This document shows positions 1-8,451 of a DNA stretch of 64,000 nucleotides, piece after piece (within the stretch, counting starts at the first letter, position 1; each line of letters starts with the position of its first letter). A model generated the notes under the pieces. It was not told the DNA's origin. It did no database searches and saw nothing but the letters and a program-made list of their open reading frames with translations. The stretch covers positions 1 through 64,000 of the forward strand of contig NZ_MKIM01000023.1 in the NCBI RefSeq assembly GCF_001939045.1, given 5' to 3'. A program made the position numbers and the translations under genes. This DNA comes from Rhizobium oryziradicis (lineage in GTDB: Bacteria > Pseudomonadota > Alphaproteobacteria > Rhizobiales > Rhizobiaceae).

Positions 1-347
1 TGTGCAGGTGCGGTGCGGTCAGCCCGCAGCTTCGCCTTGACACGTCTCTTCGGAACCTTGTTGCGAAGCTGGAGGCCCATGCCCTTGTAAAGGCGGTAGA
101 TTCGCTTTGGGTACACGGGCCACCCGTCACGCCTGATCAGGACATGCACACGACGATAGCCATAGCGCACTCGCGTCTGACAGAGATCCTTGATCTTCAG
201 CTTCAGTTCGGCCTGATCGCCGCGTTTGGACTTGTAGACGTAAAGGGACCGGTCGATCTTTAAGACGGCGCATGCACGCCGGATTGAGACCTTCCAATCC
301 GCTTTGATTGTGTCGAGAAGCTGACGTTTGCGAGCAGGCCTCAGAGC
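1..347 (-). CDS. IS3-family transposase OrfB, N-terminal part (truncated by window)
   Basis: Translating the minus strand in the -1 frame relative to orfA gives an uninterrupted product continuing ALRPARKRQLLDTIKADW and including RYGYRRVHVLIRRDGW, the HTH_21-like region before the rve integrase domain. The DDE catalytic residues would lie beyond base 1. It has no obvious independent start and is most likely translated as the C-terminal part of an OrfAB frameshift fusion. Confidence 0.75.
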
Positions 348-607
348 TTTTTTGACAAAACGTCCTGAAGCATAGCTTTGTTTAGCGAAAGGTCGGCAAC
401 GATCCGCTTTAGCTTGGCGTTCTCCTCTTCGAGTTGGCGCAGGCGCTTCATCTCCGAGGGCATCAGTCCTGCATATTTCTTACGCCAGTTATAGAATGTC
501 GCATCAGATATTCCAGCCTTGCGGCAAACATCGCCAACCGATGTTCCATCCGCCGCCTGCTTCAACACAAATGCAATCTGCACTTCCGTAAACTTCGAGG
601 CTTTCAT
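341..607 (-). CDS. IS3-family transposase OrfA
   Basis: 88-residue DNA-binding subunit of an IS3-type transposase. Residues about 10-45 form the Tnp_1 helix-turn-helix (VCRKAGISDATFYNW), and residues 55-80 form a leucine-rich coiled coil (LEEENAKLKRIVADL) of the kind that allows multimerisation. The full transposase of this family is an OrfAB fusion made by ribosomal frameshifting; OrfA alone usually binds the ends and regulates. A purine-rich GAGGAG lies just upstream of the ATG. The gene looks intact. Confidence 0.9.
   Translation of the reverse strand: MKASKFTEVQIAFVLKQAADGTSVGDVCRKAGISDATFYNWRKKYAGLMPSEMKRLRQLEEENAKLKRIVADLSLNKAMLQDVLSKKL
347..353 (-). promoter_or_regulatory. A6G slippery heptamer for -1 frameshifting
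   Basis: On the minus strand AAAAAAG sits two codons before the orfA stop codon and is in register for simultaneous slippage of AAA-AAG into the -1 frame, which opens directly into orfB. A6G is a classical IS3-family frameshift site. Confidence 0.75.
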
Positions 608-688
608 CGAATTCTCCTCTTCTGCCCTGCAGGCATCATAAGTGGAAAATTCCAGGTCTAAATGGCATAATTTATGGGGGGCACGTCA

Positions 689-1045
689 TAACGACAAAGA
701 TCCCCAAACCCAATCCGCCGAGTAGTGAGGTGCCAAAACCATCAAGCCGCAGGTTCCGGTCTTTCAAGCACAACCAAGCTGAAATTTAGGGGCTTTTATC
801 GTTTTCACGTTCCAAATAAACTGATGGCTTGTGCCACCTAGAGATATGCAGCGTCTAGAGGCAATCATGAATAGGCGGGGTGTCGCAAAGCGGAGGTGTC
901 GAGCGCGAGCGGTTTCGCTCGAACGTTGCTGCGAGAGATTGGCTTTATCTCTTCGTGTGAGCGCCACCTCTTCACCGCTCGGCACAGAACTGGGAGCGAA
1001 AATAGCGGCTTGAGTTGGGTCTTTGAACTGTGCGGTTCTGAAAGC
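689..1045. other. intergenic, no gene recognised
   Basis: No convincing coding sequence was found. The segment holds a few short self-complementary stretches (for example GAGCGCGAGCGG with CGCTC near 909-930) but no promoter or gene that I can support. Confidence 0.4.
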
Positions 1046-1202
1046 GAAAAAGCCTGCCGCGGGAGGAGGTGCGGCAGGCTTTTCGAAAAGAACCGAACAG
1101 CAGCTGGGAGGAGGAGTGCTGTTGTTCCATCAGACGTCCCTAGGGAGGAGGAGAGGAGCGTCTGAAACCGAAGCTTTGCGGGAGGAGGTACATTGCTTCG
1201 TT
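1046..1202 (-). ncRNA. tandem anti-Shine-Dalgarno hairpin RNAs (cuckoo-RNA-like)
   Basis: Four consecutive stem-loops lie at 1051-1080, 1096-1123, 1131-1164 and 1169-1200. On the minus strand each carries CCTCCTCCC (or one base short of it) in its loop. The last one in transcription order has a 10-bp stem followed by TTTT and would serve as terminator. This fits the proteobacterial cuckoo RNA / CcsR type, in which two such hairpins make one small RNA, so two RNAs or one four-hairpin RNA are possible. Known members lie downstream of DUF1127 genes, as here. The loops are exact anti-SD sequences and could pair with ribosome binding sites or sequester a regulator. Confidence 0.75.
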
Positions 1203-1312
1203 GGGATTGAAGATAGCTTATTTTTTCGCTTAGAAAATAGACTTTGTTGCAGTGCAGATATGCAAAAAAAGTCCATCTCTCTATCTTGTCAAACTGCAGG
1301 CATGGAAAACGC

Positions 1313-1340
1313 AAAAACGCCCGCGTTGTTGGCGGGCATT
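1313..1340 (-). terminator. intrinsic terminator after the DUF1127 gene
   Basis: On the minus strand GCCCGC, a 7-nt loop and GCGGGC are followed by GTTTTTGC, about 35 bases after the stop codon. It separates the DUF1127 gene from the hairpin RNAs, though partial read-through could make the RNAs by processing. Confidence 0.7.
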
Positions 1341-1372
1341 GCTATCAAGCACTCAATTTATGGCGCTAGCGT

Positions 1373-1519
1373 TTAACGAGCGGCGGATGCGCGAGCAACG
1401 CTGCGAATATCGGCACGGTTGATGCCGAGATCCTGAAGCTCACGCGAGCTCATACGGTCCAGTTCGGTGACGGTTTGACGATATTTGCGCCATGTATTGA
1501 AAGAGCGAGCTACGTTCAT
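1373..1519 (-). CDS. DUF1127 small protein
   Basis: 48-residue protein, MNVARSFNTWRKYRQTVTEL followed by a region with SSRELQDLGINRADI, the DUF1127 (YjiS-like) signature. It is basic, with about ten arginines. Characterised alphaproteobacterial members act as small RNA-binding or RNA-turnover proteins and influence sRNA levels and stress responses. A GGGGA ribosome binding site lies before the ATG. An array of anti-SD hairpins follows on the same strand, the association seen for Rhodobacter ccaF1 with CcsR RNAs. The role in this organism is inferred from family and context. Confidence 0.88.
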   Translation of the reverse strand: MNVARSFNTWRKYRQTVTELDRMSSRELQDLGINRADIRSVARASAAR

Positions 1520-1834
1520 AATGATCCCCTTTTCAAGGTCCTCTGTGACGCCAGCAACTTTGCTTCAGTTCCAACGTCGTTTCGATGATTTGAATATAGG
1601 CTTTCACGCCCTTGTTGATAAGGCACAAGACCTCACGCCCGCTATGCAATATATGCATAGCGATGCCTGCGCGGTAATCTTATTCAAGCTTCATCGCACA
1701 AGATTTGTCACTCAGGGGATCATCTTGTGCGGGCACCTTGGGATGATTGCTGGCATATCATCTAAAAATCCTTGCAACCCAAAAATCACGCCGTTAAGAT
1801 CGCTGTGCAACCAATTGAGAGAAAGGAGGGTCAC
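1520..1834. other. intergenic with two perfect inverted repeats
   Basis: Leader region of the DUF1127 gene. It contains GCTATGCA-ATATA-TGCATAGC (1641-1661) and a 10-bp arm inverted repeat CGCACAAGAT/ATCTTGTGCG (1695-1731). Either could be an operator or a structured RNA. No coding sequence can be supported. Confidence 0.4.
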
Positions 1835-1909
1835 GTGTATAATTTTTATTGCCGGTTCTACCAGCAACGTGGCCCCGTCAATGCCCTGCAGATGCGTTTG
1901 CAGGGCTGA
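1835..1909 (+). CDS. possible 24-residue small protein
   Basis: A strong AAAGGAGGG is followed five bases later by GTG and 24 codons (VYNFYCRFYQQRGPVNALQM...), ending at TGA. The last codons overlap a hairpin GCCCTGCA/TGCAGGGC that could be a terminator or leader structure. The placement of the SD is the main evidence; no family was recognised. It could equally be a leader peptide upstream of the ABC-F gene, whose family is often controlled by leader peptides. Confidence 0.35.
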   Translation: MYNFYCRFYQQRGPVNALQMRLQG

Positions 1910-2070
1910 CCACATCTCGTTTAAGACGTTTCTGGTCTGCCCTTTGTGGCGCTGGCGCTTAAGCTGCTATGCTTGAGCTGCTGGCAATGGGTTTTCACCG
2001 CATTTGATTGGTGTCGCGCTGTGGCTTTGCCATGTGCAGCGCAACCATGCGGACATGAGCAGAGACCAAA

Positions 2071-3588
2071 ATGTCGCTTATCACTATTCGCAATCTTGGC
2101 GTTGTGCGCGCCCAACCGCTGTTTTCCAACCTCCACTTTACGATCAATGCGGGAGACCGTATTGGGCTCGTTGCCGCCAATGGCGGTGGAAAGTCTACGC
2201 TTTTGCAATGTATCGCTGGTACAGTTGAGCCAAGCGAGGGTGAGATTACAAGGACCCGTGGGCTTATTGTCGGTTACGTTGAGCAAAATGTGCCTTTAGC
2301 CCTGCATTCCCTTTCTTTTTATGATGCGGTTCTCTCTGCTCTTAGCCCAGAGCAGATGGAGACGGAAAGCTGGCGGGTGGACATTGTGCTGGACATGCTG
2401 GATGTGCCAGAGGCGCTTCGATGCCAGCAGGTGAAGGCGCTCAGTGGTGGTTGGCAAAGAATGATGATGTTGGCCCATGTCTGGGTTGCAGAGCCAGATG
2501 TCTTGATGATGGATGAGCCAACAAACCACCTTGATCTTGGCAAGATCGCGGCGCTGGAAAGCTGGCTCAATGCATTACAAAGAGATGTGCCTGTGATTAT
2601 TGCCAGTCATGACCGGGGCTTTTTGGATTCAGTGACCAACAAAACGCTTTTCCTGCGTCAGCAGCAAAGCCCGCTCTTTTCTCTGCCCTATTCCCGCGCG
2701 CGGACCGAGTTAGCGCGCGTGGATGCCACCGATGCAAGGCAGTTTGAGCGCGATATGAGAACCGCCGACCAATTGCGCCGACAGGCAGCAAAGCTGAAAA
2801 ATATTGGCATGAACTCTGGCAGCGATTTGCTGGTGATTAAAACCAAACAACTGAAGGAGCGGGCTGATAAGCTGGAAGGGGCGGCAAAACCGGCTTATCA
2901 GGAGCGTTCTGCCGGTGCGATCAGGCTCACGAACAGCGGAACCCATGCGAAAGTTCTCGTGACTTTGGACAATGTGGAGGTATGCACACCTGACGGACGA
3001 TTGCTTTTTAAAACCGGCCAGCAATTTATCCGCCAAGGCGACCGCATTGTTTTGCTGGGTGGCAATGGTGCCGGAAAATCGAGCTTCATCAGTCTGTTGC
3101 GCGGCGCGATTGAGCGGCCGGACCACCAGGGTGCCGGCATCAAAGCAACGCCGTCTCTTGTCCTTGGCACAATTGATCAGGGTTTGAGCAATCTGCGAGG
3201 CAGCGACACGCCGATGGGAGCGATTGTCAACCGCTATGATATTGGAGACCAAAAGGCGCGAACATTGCTTGCCGGTGCTGGCATCAACCTCGATATGCAA
3301 TCTCGAGCGATTGATCGCTTGTCGGGAGGGCAGAAAGCGCGGCTGGCCATGCTGATCTTGCGCTTGGCCGACCCCAATTTTTTCGTACTGGATGAGCCGA
3401 CCAACCATCTTGATATTGAGGGACAAGAGGCTCTGGAACAGGAATTATGCACCAAAGGGGCAAGCTGCTTGCTTGTTTCCCATGATCGATATTTTGTCCA
3501 TGCCGTTGCCAACCGGTTTTGGATGATAGATCGCAAACGGCTGATCGAAGTGGACAGCCCGGATGCGTTTTTTCTTCAATTGACCTAG
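2071..3588 (+). CDS. ABC-F family ATPase
   Basis: 505-residue soluble protein with two ABC ATPase domains and no membrane segments. Domain 1 has Walker A ANGGGKST, signature LSGGWQ and Walker B/D-loop VLMMDEPTNHLDL; domain 2 has GNGAGKSS, LSGGQKARL and FFVLDEPTNHLDIEG with LLVSHDRYF. The linker (about 195-290) is rich in Arg, Lys and Gln (LRRQAAKLKN). This is the EttA/Uup/YheS type that binds the ribosome E site to relieve stalling or give antibiotic tolerance. It lacks a C-terminal coiled-coil extension. The exact subfamily and any drug-resistance role are not determinable. It is monocistronic, with a hairpin after the stop. Confidence 0.88.
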   Translation: MSLITIRNLGVVRAQPLFSNLHFTINAGDRIGLVAANGGGKSTLLQCIAGTVEPSEGEITRTRGLIVGYVEQNVPLALHSLSFYDAVLSALSPEQMETESWRVDIVLDMLDVPEALRCQQVKALSGGWQRMMMLAHVWVAEPDVLMMDEPTNHLDLGKIAALESWLNALQRDVPVIIASHDRGFLDSVTNKTLFLRQQQSPLFSLPYSRARTELARVDATDARQFERDMRTADQLRRQAAKLKNIGMNSGSDLLVIKTKQLKERADKLEGAAKPAYQERSAGAIRLTNSGTHAKVLVTLDNVEVCTPDGRLLFKTGQQFIRQGDRIVLLGGNGAGKSSFISLLRGAIERPDHQGAGIKATPSLVLGTIDQGLSNLRGSDTPMGAIVNRYDIGDQKARTLLAGAGINLDMQSRAIDRLSGGQKARLAMLILRLADPNFFVLDEPTNHLDIEGQEALEQELCTKGASCLLVSHDRYFVHAVANRFWMIDRKRLIEVDSPDAFFLQLT

Positions 3589-3599
3589 GCCGGTTCGCG

Positions 3600-3635
3600 C
3601 AATGGCGGGCTTTTGCCTGCCATTGTGCTTTTGGC
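3600..3635 (+). terminator. putative terminator after the ABC-F gene
   Basis: CAATGGCGGGC-TTTT-GCCTGCCATTG forms an 11-bp stem with one G-T pair, then TGCTTTTGG. It lies just after the ABC-F stop and before the convergent livF gene. Confidence 0.6.
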
Positions 3636-3717
3636 ATATTTTTACATTCCTCTCTCATGGACCCTAGATTTCTTCGTTTTCGTTTGTTCTCCGGAGTCCG
3701 CTTTATCGCTGATAACT

Positions 3718-4422
3718 CTAAAGAGCGAGATAGGCCGTGCGAATGTCATCGCGCTCGGTGAGCTGCTTGATTGTGCCTGAAAATTGCACTGTGCCGTTTT
3801 CCAGCACATAGGCACGATCAGAGATCAGGCGGGCGAAAGGCAGGTTCTGTTCAGACAAAAGAACGGAAATGCCGGATTGCTTCATGATCGTGATGGCCTG
3901 CGCCATTTGCTCGACAATTTTTGGTGAAATGCCTTCCGATGGTTCGTCGAGAAGCACCAGATACGGATTGCCCATCAAGGTACGGGCAATGGTTAGCATT
4001 TGCTGTTCACCGCCGCTCATGGCACCGCCGGGGCGTTTGCGCATTTCAGCGAGGTTGGGAAAAATCTCGTAAACCCGCTCAGGCGTCCAAATTGCATTTT
4101 TGCCACGGGCTGGCTGGCGGCCCACTTCCAGATTTTCCTCAACGGTGAGTTCGGTGAAAATCCGGCGCTCTTCCGGCACGTAGCCAAGCCCTTTGCGAGC
4201 AATCTCAAAGGGTTGCAGGGCGGTGATGTCATCGTTTTGAAAGCGGATTGTGCCGGTTTTGCGGGCCAAAAGGCCAATGATGGATTTAAAGGTGGTGGAT
4301 TTGCCAGCGCCATTGCGGCCAAGCAGAGCCACAACTTCGCCAGCGCTCACCTCAAGATCTACGCCAAAGAGAATATGGGCCGGACCATACCAGCTGTTTA
4401 ACCCGGAAATACTGAGCATCAA
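3718..4422 (-). CDS. livF: branched-chain-type ABC importer ATPase, LivF-like
   Basis: 234-residue ATPase of a HAAT-family importer. It has Walker A GRNGAGKST, signature SGGEQQML and Walker B YLVLLDEPSEGISP, with the short C-terminus typical of LivF. It starts with ATG overlapping the livG stop by four bases. It is the last gene of the leftward operon (binding protein, fused permease, livG, livF). Because the operon sits beside a catabolic module, the substrate may be an organic acid or heterocycle rather than an amino acid. Confidence 0.9.
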   Translation of the reverse strand: MMLSISGLNSWYGPAHILFGVDLEVSAGEVVALLGRNGAGKSTTFKSIIGLLARKTGTIRFQNDDITALQPFEIARKGLGYVPEERRIFTELTVEENLEVGRQPARGKNAIWTPERVYEIFPNLAEMRKRPGGAMSGGEQQMLTIARTLMGNPYLVLLDEPSEGISPKIVEQMAQAITIMKQSGISVLLSEQNLPFARLISDRAYVLENGTVQFSGTIKQLTERDDIRTAYLAL

Positions 4423-5207
4423 TGCGCCTCTCCATGGGAATATAAGGCTCCAGAGCCGAGATAAACCGCCTGCACCTGCGGATCGGCCCGCACGGCATTG
4501 GGGGTGCCGGTGGCGATAATTTCGCCACGGTTGAGCACGATCACGCGGGTGGCGTGTTCAAACACAATATCCATATCGTGTTCGGTAAAGAGCACGCCAA
4601 TGTGCCGCTCACGCACAACCTTTGCCGTCAGCTCCATCAATGCCACACGCTCTTTGGCGGCCATACCTGCGGCTGGCTCATCCATCAGCAGCAATTTTGG
4701 CTCGCCAGCCAGCGCAATAGCCAGCTCCAGCCGCTTCACATCGCCATAAGGCAATTCGCGACAGAGCCGTTCAGCCTGATGATCAAGGCCAATCAGGGCC
4801 AAAAGCGCCATGGCATCGTCGCGGTAGAGTGCGCCAAGCCGACCGAAAAAGGCTGAGAGGCTTAAGCCACCCTTTCGATGGGATTGCAGCACCATTTGCA
4901 CATTTTCACGCACCGTCATCGACAGATATGTCTCGGCAATCTGGAATGTGCGGCCAACGCCAAGGCGAAAGATTTTCTGCGGGGAATAGTGCGTGGTATC
5001 GACACCCTCAATCATCACCCGTCCTGCACTGGGACGGATCTGGCCGTTCATCATGTTGAAACAGCTGCTTTTTCCGGCTCCGTTGGGGCCAATCATGGCC
5101 AGCAATTCACCGCGCTGCACCTGAAACGATACGCCGCGCACGGCATGCACACCTTGATAGCTCTTGCTCAAGCTTTCGACAGACAGAAGGGGTAACTGTG
5201 CGCTCAT
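4419..5207 (-). CDS. livG: branched-chain-type ABC importer ATPase, LivG-like
   Basis: 262-residue ATPase. It has Walker A GPNGAGKSS, signature-region LPYGDVKRLELAIAL (the LivG version of the C-motif) and Walker B LLLMDEPAAGM, followed by LFTEHDMDIVFEHATRVIVL. The ATG at 5207 overlaps the permease stop (ATGA); an upstream in-frame start would extend 23 residues into the permease gene and is less likely. It partners LivF at the fused permease. Confidence 0.9.
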   Translation of the reverse strand: MSAQLPLLSVESLSKSYQGVHAVRGVSFQVQRGELLAMIGPNGAGKSSCFNMMNGQIRPSAGRVMIEGVDTTHYSPQKIFRLGVGRTFQIAETYLSMTVRENVQMVLQSHRKGGLSLSAFFGRLGALYRDDAMALLALIGLDHQAERLCRELPYGDVKRLELAIALAGEPKLLLMDEPAAGMAAKERVALMELTAKVVRERHIGVLFTEHDMDIVFEHATRVIVLNRGEIIATGTPNAVRADPQVQAVYLGSGALYSHGEAH

Positions 5208-7099
5208 GCCACATCTCCCTGACGTTGGCCTTGGGGCTGGCGAATGGTTTTGGCCATCGTCATTCTCGATTGCCACCAGCGCATCAGCCGTGCGCCCGTG
5301 CCGACAATACCCTCTGGGAAGGCAATGACCAGCGTGATGATCAGTACGCCCAGGATCAGACGCGGATAATCGGTATTGCTCATCAGCCAGATGGATGCGG
5401 TTTTGTAAACCACCGCGCCGACCACGCTGCCCGATACTGTTCCAAAACCGCCCAGCAGGACCATGACCAGGGCGTCAATTGAGGTGGAAATGCCAAGGCT
5501 GTCGGGAAAAACGCTGCCTTTTTGAAAGGCCAGCAGAGCGCCAGCCAAGCCAGCAAACAAAGCGCTGATGGTGAAGGCCAGATGCTGCACCTTTTGCTGG
5601 GAAAGACCCACGGATGCCGACCGCATGGGTGAATCTTTCAGCGCCCGCAACGCATAACCAAACGGCGAAAAGGTGAGGTGGCGAAAGACGCCAATGGTGA
5701 GCACGGCGGCGGCCAACGTCAACCAATAAAAGGCTTGCGCGCTGCTGGCCCAGGCGGATGGCCACACGCCGATGATGCCATTATCGCCGCCGGTGACATC
5801 CACCCATTGGAAAGCAACCGACCAGACAATCTGCGCAAACGCCAATGTCAGCATGGCGAAATAGATATTGGAAAGCCGAACACAAAACCAACCTGCAATG
5901 GCTGAGACGGCAACGGCGAGAAGCGGACCAACGAACAGCGCCAATTCCATTGGTAAAGCAAAATACCGCACCGACAAAGCCGCGCCATAGGCACCAAGCC
6001 CCAGACCGGCGGCATGGCCAAAGGAATCCAGCCCGCCCACCGACATCAAAAATTGCAAGCTGATGGCAAAGGTCACGGCGATCATCACTTCGGCTGCCAC
6101 GCCGATGCCATAGCTGCCCAGCACCAGCGGCAAGCAGACCATGGCAATGGCCAAGACCGCCGCCGCAAGGCGCGCGCTTGTGCCAAGGGGCTTCCAGACC
6201 GCGGACGTCACCAGATTGGTGCGTGATTTGGGCATGGGCTTGCCCAACAGGCCGAAGGGGCGCACCACCAGCACCACCGCCATGACAATGAAAATCAACA
6301 CCAGCGAAATGCCCGGCATAACCAAAATACCAAAGGCGTTCAGCTCAGATACAATCACTGCTGCCAAAAACGCGCCGGGAATGCTGCCAAGCCCGCCAAT
6401 GACAACAACCACGAAAACCTCGGTAATCACTGAGAGATCCATAAAGTGGCTGACCGCATCGCGCGGGATTTGCAGGCCTCCACCAAAGGCGGCCAGAAAA
6501 ACGCCCAGCGCAAACACACTGGTAAACAACCATTTTTGATTAACGCCCAACGCATTGACCATATCGCGGTCCTGGGTTGCGGCCCGCACCAGCGTGCCCC
6601 AGCGGGTGCGGTTGAGCAGCAACCATAACCCACCAAGCACGGCTGGCCCCAGGCCAATCAGCACAAAATCATAGACCGGTAGCTGATGACCAAACACGTT
6701 GAATGCGCCTTCAAGGCCAGGTGCCCGTGGCCCCACCAGATCTTCCGGCCCCCAGATAAGCCGAACCAGATCTTCGATGATCAGCGTCACACCAAAGGTT
6801 GCCAAAAGCTGCAATAATTCCGGTGCATGGTAGATGCGCCGGAGCAATAACATTTCAATCACCGTTCCAACTGCGGCCACAATGGCGGCGGCAACCAGCA
6901 GCGCGGCCCAAAAGCCCAGAGCGCTCTCCCAGCGGGTTGTCAGGCTATAGGCCAGATAGGCACCCAGCATGTAGAAGGCGGCATGGGCAAAATTGACAAT
7001 GCGGGTCACGCCAAAAATCAGCGATAGGCCGCTGGCCACCAGAAACAGCGAGGCGGCATTCGCAAGTCCGGTCAGGAATTGTGCGAAATAGAGATCCAA
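5204..7099 (-). CDS. fused LivH-LivM branched-chain-type ABC permease
   Basis: About 631 residues. The N-terminal half (about 1-290) is LivH-like (SGLSLIFGVTRIVNFAHAAFYMLGAY) and the C-terminal half (about 315-620) is LivM-like (SVGGLDSFGHAAGLGLGAYG and LRALKDSPMRSASVGL). Both permease subunits are therefore on one chain. I favour the TTG at 7099, which has AAGGA seven bases upstream and makes a start close to the first membrane segment; an ATG at 7171 would add a hydrophilic leader of 24 residues. Fused LivHM proteins exist but are less common than separate genes. Confidence 0.85.
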   Translation of the reverse strand: MDLYFAQFLTGLANAASLFLVASGLSLIFGVTRIVNFAHAAFYMLGAYLAYSLTTRWESALGFWAALLVAAAIVAAVGTVIEMLLLRRIYHAPELLQLLATFGVTLIIEDLVRLIWGPEDLVGPRAPGLEGAFNVFGHQLPVYDFVLIGLGPAVLGGLWLLLNRTRWGTLVRAATQDRDMVNALGVNQKWLFTSVFALGVFLAAFGGGLQIPRDAVSHFMDLSVITEVFVVVVIGGLGSIPGAFLAAVIVSELNAFGILVMPGISLVLIFIVMAVVLVVRPFGLLGKPMPKSRTNLVTSAVWKPLGTSARLAAAVLAIAMVCLPLVLGSYGIGVAAEVMIAVTFAISLQFLMSVGGLDSFGHAAGLGLGAYGAALSVRYFALPMELALFVGPLLAVAVSAIAGWFCVRLSNIYFAMLTLAFAQIVWSVAFQWVDVTGGDNGIIGVWPSAWASSAQAFYWLTLAAAVLTIGVFRHLTFSPFGYALRALKDSPMRSASVGLSQQKVQHLAFTISALFAGLAGALLAFQKGSVFPDSLGISTSIDALVMVLLGGFGTVSGSVVGAVVYKTASIWLMSNTDYPRLILGVLIITLVIAFPEGIVGTGARLMRWWQSRMTMAKTIRQPQGQRQGDVA

Positions 7100-7145
7100 G
7101 AGAGGTTCCTTCCCCGGATATGTTGGCGCGAAAGTGGATGGTTGC

Positions 7146-7184
7146 TCTGCCGCATGAGAGCGTGGTCTCAAACGCTGCGGCAGA
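7146..7184 (-). promoter_or_regulatory. intercistronic hairpin after the binding-protein gene
   Basis: Perfect 9-bp arms TCTGCCGCA/TGCGGCAGA lie between the solute-binding protein gene and the permease gene. Such hairpins commonly stabilise or partly terminate the upstream message so that the binding protein is made in excess. Confidence 0.5.
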
Positions 7185-7244
7185 AAAGCCAGATTGAGAG
7201 GCGTGCCGCGCCCACGATCCCATCAGGGGCGCGGCAGCTTTCCA

Positions 7245-8432
7245 TCAAGGGCGCATTTTTGCGGCATCCGCTTCGCTTGGCAGGAAGTCTGCACCACTTT
7301 CATATTTGAAATCCACCATGGTGCCTTTGCCATCGACCAGAGCAGTTTTGCCAACAAAGGCCCCAAGCGTTGATTGATGGTCGGCAGCACGGTAGGTGAT
7401 GGGTCCAAAGGGCGTATCGACTGCAATACCCTTGGCGGCGGCAATCAAAGCATCGGTGTCTGTGGAGTTGGCTTTGGTGAGGATGGCTGCGGCTGATTTG
7501 ATCAGCGTGTAGCCCACCACGGAGCCGAGACGTGGATAGTCATTATAGCGCTTCTGATAGGCATCCAGAAATGCCTTGTGCTCGGCAATTGTGACCTTGT
7601 CCCAAGGATAGCCGGTGACAATCCAGCCGGTTGGCGTGTCGCCCTTCAGCGGATCAAGATATTCCGGCTCGCCGGTCAAAAACGAGACAACCGAGCGATC
7701 CTTGAACAAGCCGCGCGTTGTGCCCTCACGCACCAGTTTGACCAGATCTGCACCAAAGGTAACATTGAGAATGGCGTCCGGCTTTGCCGCTTCAATGGCT
7801 TGCGCCACCGATCCCGCATCAATCTTGCCCTGTGGTGGCCATTGCTCGGCCACGAATTCCACATCAGGCCGGGCTTTTTTCAAAAGCTCTTTGAAAACGG
7901 CAACAGCACTTTGACCATATTCATAATTGGGGGCAATGGTGGCCCAGCGCTTGGCGGGCAGCTTTGCGGCTTCCGTTGCCAGCATGGCGGCCTGCACATA
8001 ATTGGATGGACGCAAGCGGAAGGTATAATCATTGCCCTTCGACCAGGTCATCGCATCGGTCAGCGGTTCGCCCGCCAGATAGAAGATTTTCTTTTGCTGG
8101 GCAAAAGACGAGACCGCCAGGCCGATGTTGGAGAAGAATGATCCGGAAATCATCACAACGCCGTCTTTGGAAACCAGTTCATTGGCGGCGGTGATGGCAT
8201 CGCCCGGCTTGCCGCCATCATCCTTGGAGATCACCACAAGCTTGTTGCCGTGGATGCCGCCTGCGGCATTGATTTCATCAACCGCCATTTCCCAACCCTT
8301 TTTATAGGGCTCGGTGAAGGCAGGAAGTCCAGAATAGCTATTGATTTCGCCAATTTTAATATCGGCAGCAGATGCATTTGCTCCGGCGCAAAGGCTCAGA
8401 GCCGTTCCCATGACGGCCAAAATGCGCTTCAT
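7245..8432 (-). CDS. ABC importer substrate-binding protein, LivK/Peripla_BP_6 type
   Basis: 395-residue periplasmic protein with a signal peptide (MKRILAVMGTALSLCAGANA, cleavage near ASA-AD) followed by IKIGEINSYSGLPAFTEPYKKG, the Peripla_BP_6 start. The ATG at 8432 is preferred over the preceding GTG. It is the first gene of the leftward importer operon and is divergent from a MarR gene. Its binding pocket cannot be read by eye, so the substrate is open; proximity to the 9-18 kb module suggests an aromatic or N-heterocyclic acid. Confidence 0.88.
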   Translation of the reverse strand: MKRILAVMGTALSLCAGANASAADIKIGEINSYSGLPAFTEPYKKGWEMAVDEINAAGGIHGNKLVVISKDDGGKPGDAITAANELVSKDGVVMISGSFFSNIGLAVSSFAQQKKIFYLAGEPLTDAMTWSKGNDYTFRLRPSNYVQAAMLATEAAKLPAKRWATIAPNYEYGQSAVAVFKELLKKARPDVEFVAEQWPPQGKIDAGSVAQAIEAAKPDAILNVTFGADLVKLVREGTTRGLFKDRSVVSFLTGEPEYLDPLKGDTPTGWIVTGYPWDKVTIAEHKAFLDAYQKRYNDYPRLGSVVGYTLIKSAAAILTKANSTDTDALIAAAKGIAVDTPFGPITYRAADHQSTLGAFVGKTALVDGKGTMVDFKYESGADFLPSEADAAKMRP

Positions 8433-8451
8433 CACTGTTCTCTCTCTGGCT

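Larger units (their letters stand above)
1..688 (-). mobile_element. IS3-family insertion sequence, one end (cut by window edge)
   Basis: Minus-strand transposase genes orfA and orfB with a -1 frameshift window between them mark an IS3-family element. Reading the minus strand, the outer end starts at 688 with TGACGTGCCCCCC; a TG start and a C-run suit IS3/IS407-group ends. The rest of orfB and the second inverted repeat are beyond base 1, so completeness and target-site duplication cannot be judged. The outer boundary is inferred from the sequence of one end only. Confidence 0.75.

Noticed and set aside
1046..1202. CRISPR-like array of GGGAGGAGG units
   Set aside because: The repeated part is only nine bases and each lies in the loop of a different stem; spacing and flanks do not fit repeat-spacer structure. 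Read instead as hairpin RNAs.
764..1376. Several overlapping open frames on both strands at 764-1376
   Set aside because: They traverse hairpin RNA sequence, show no conserved domain and have no supporting start signals.
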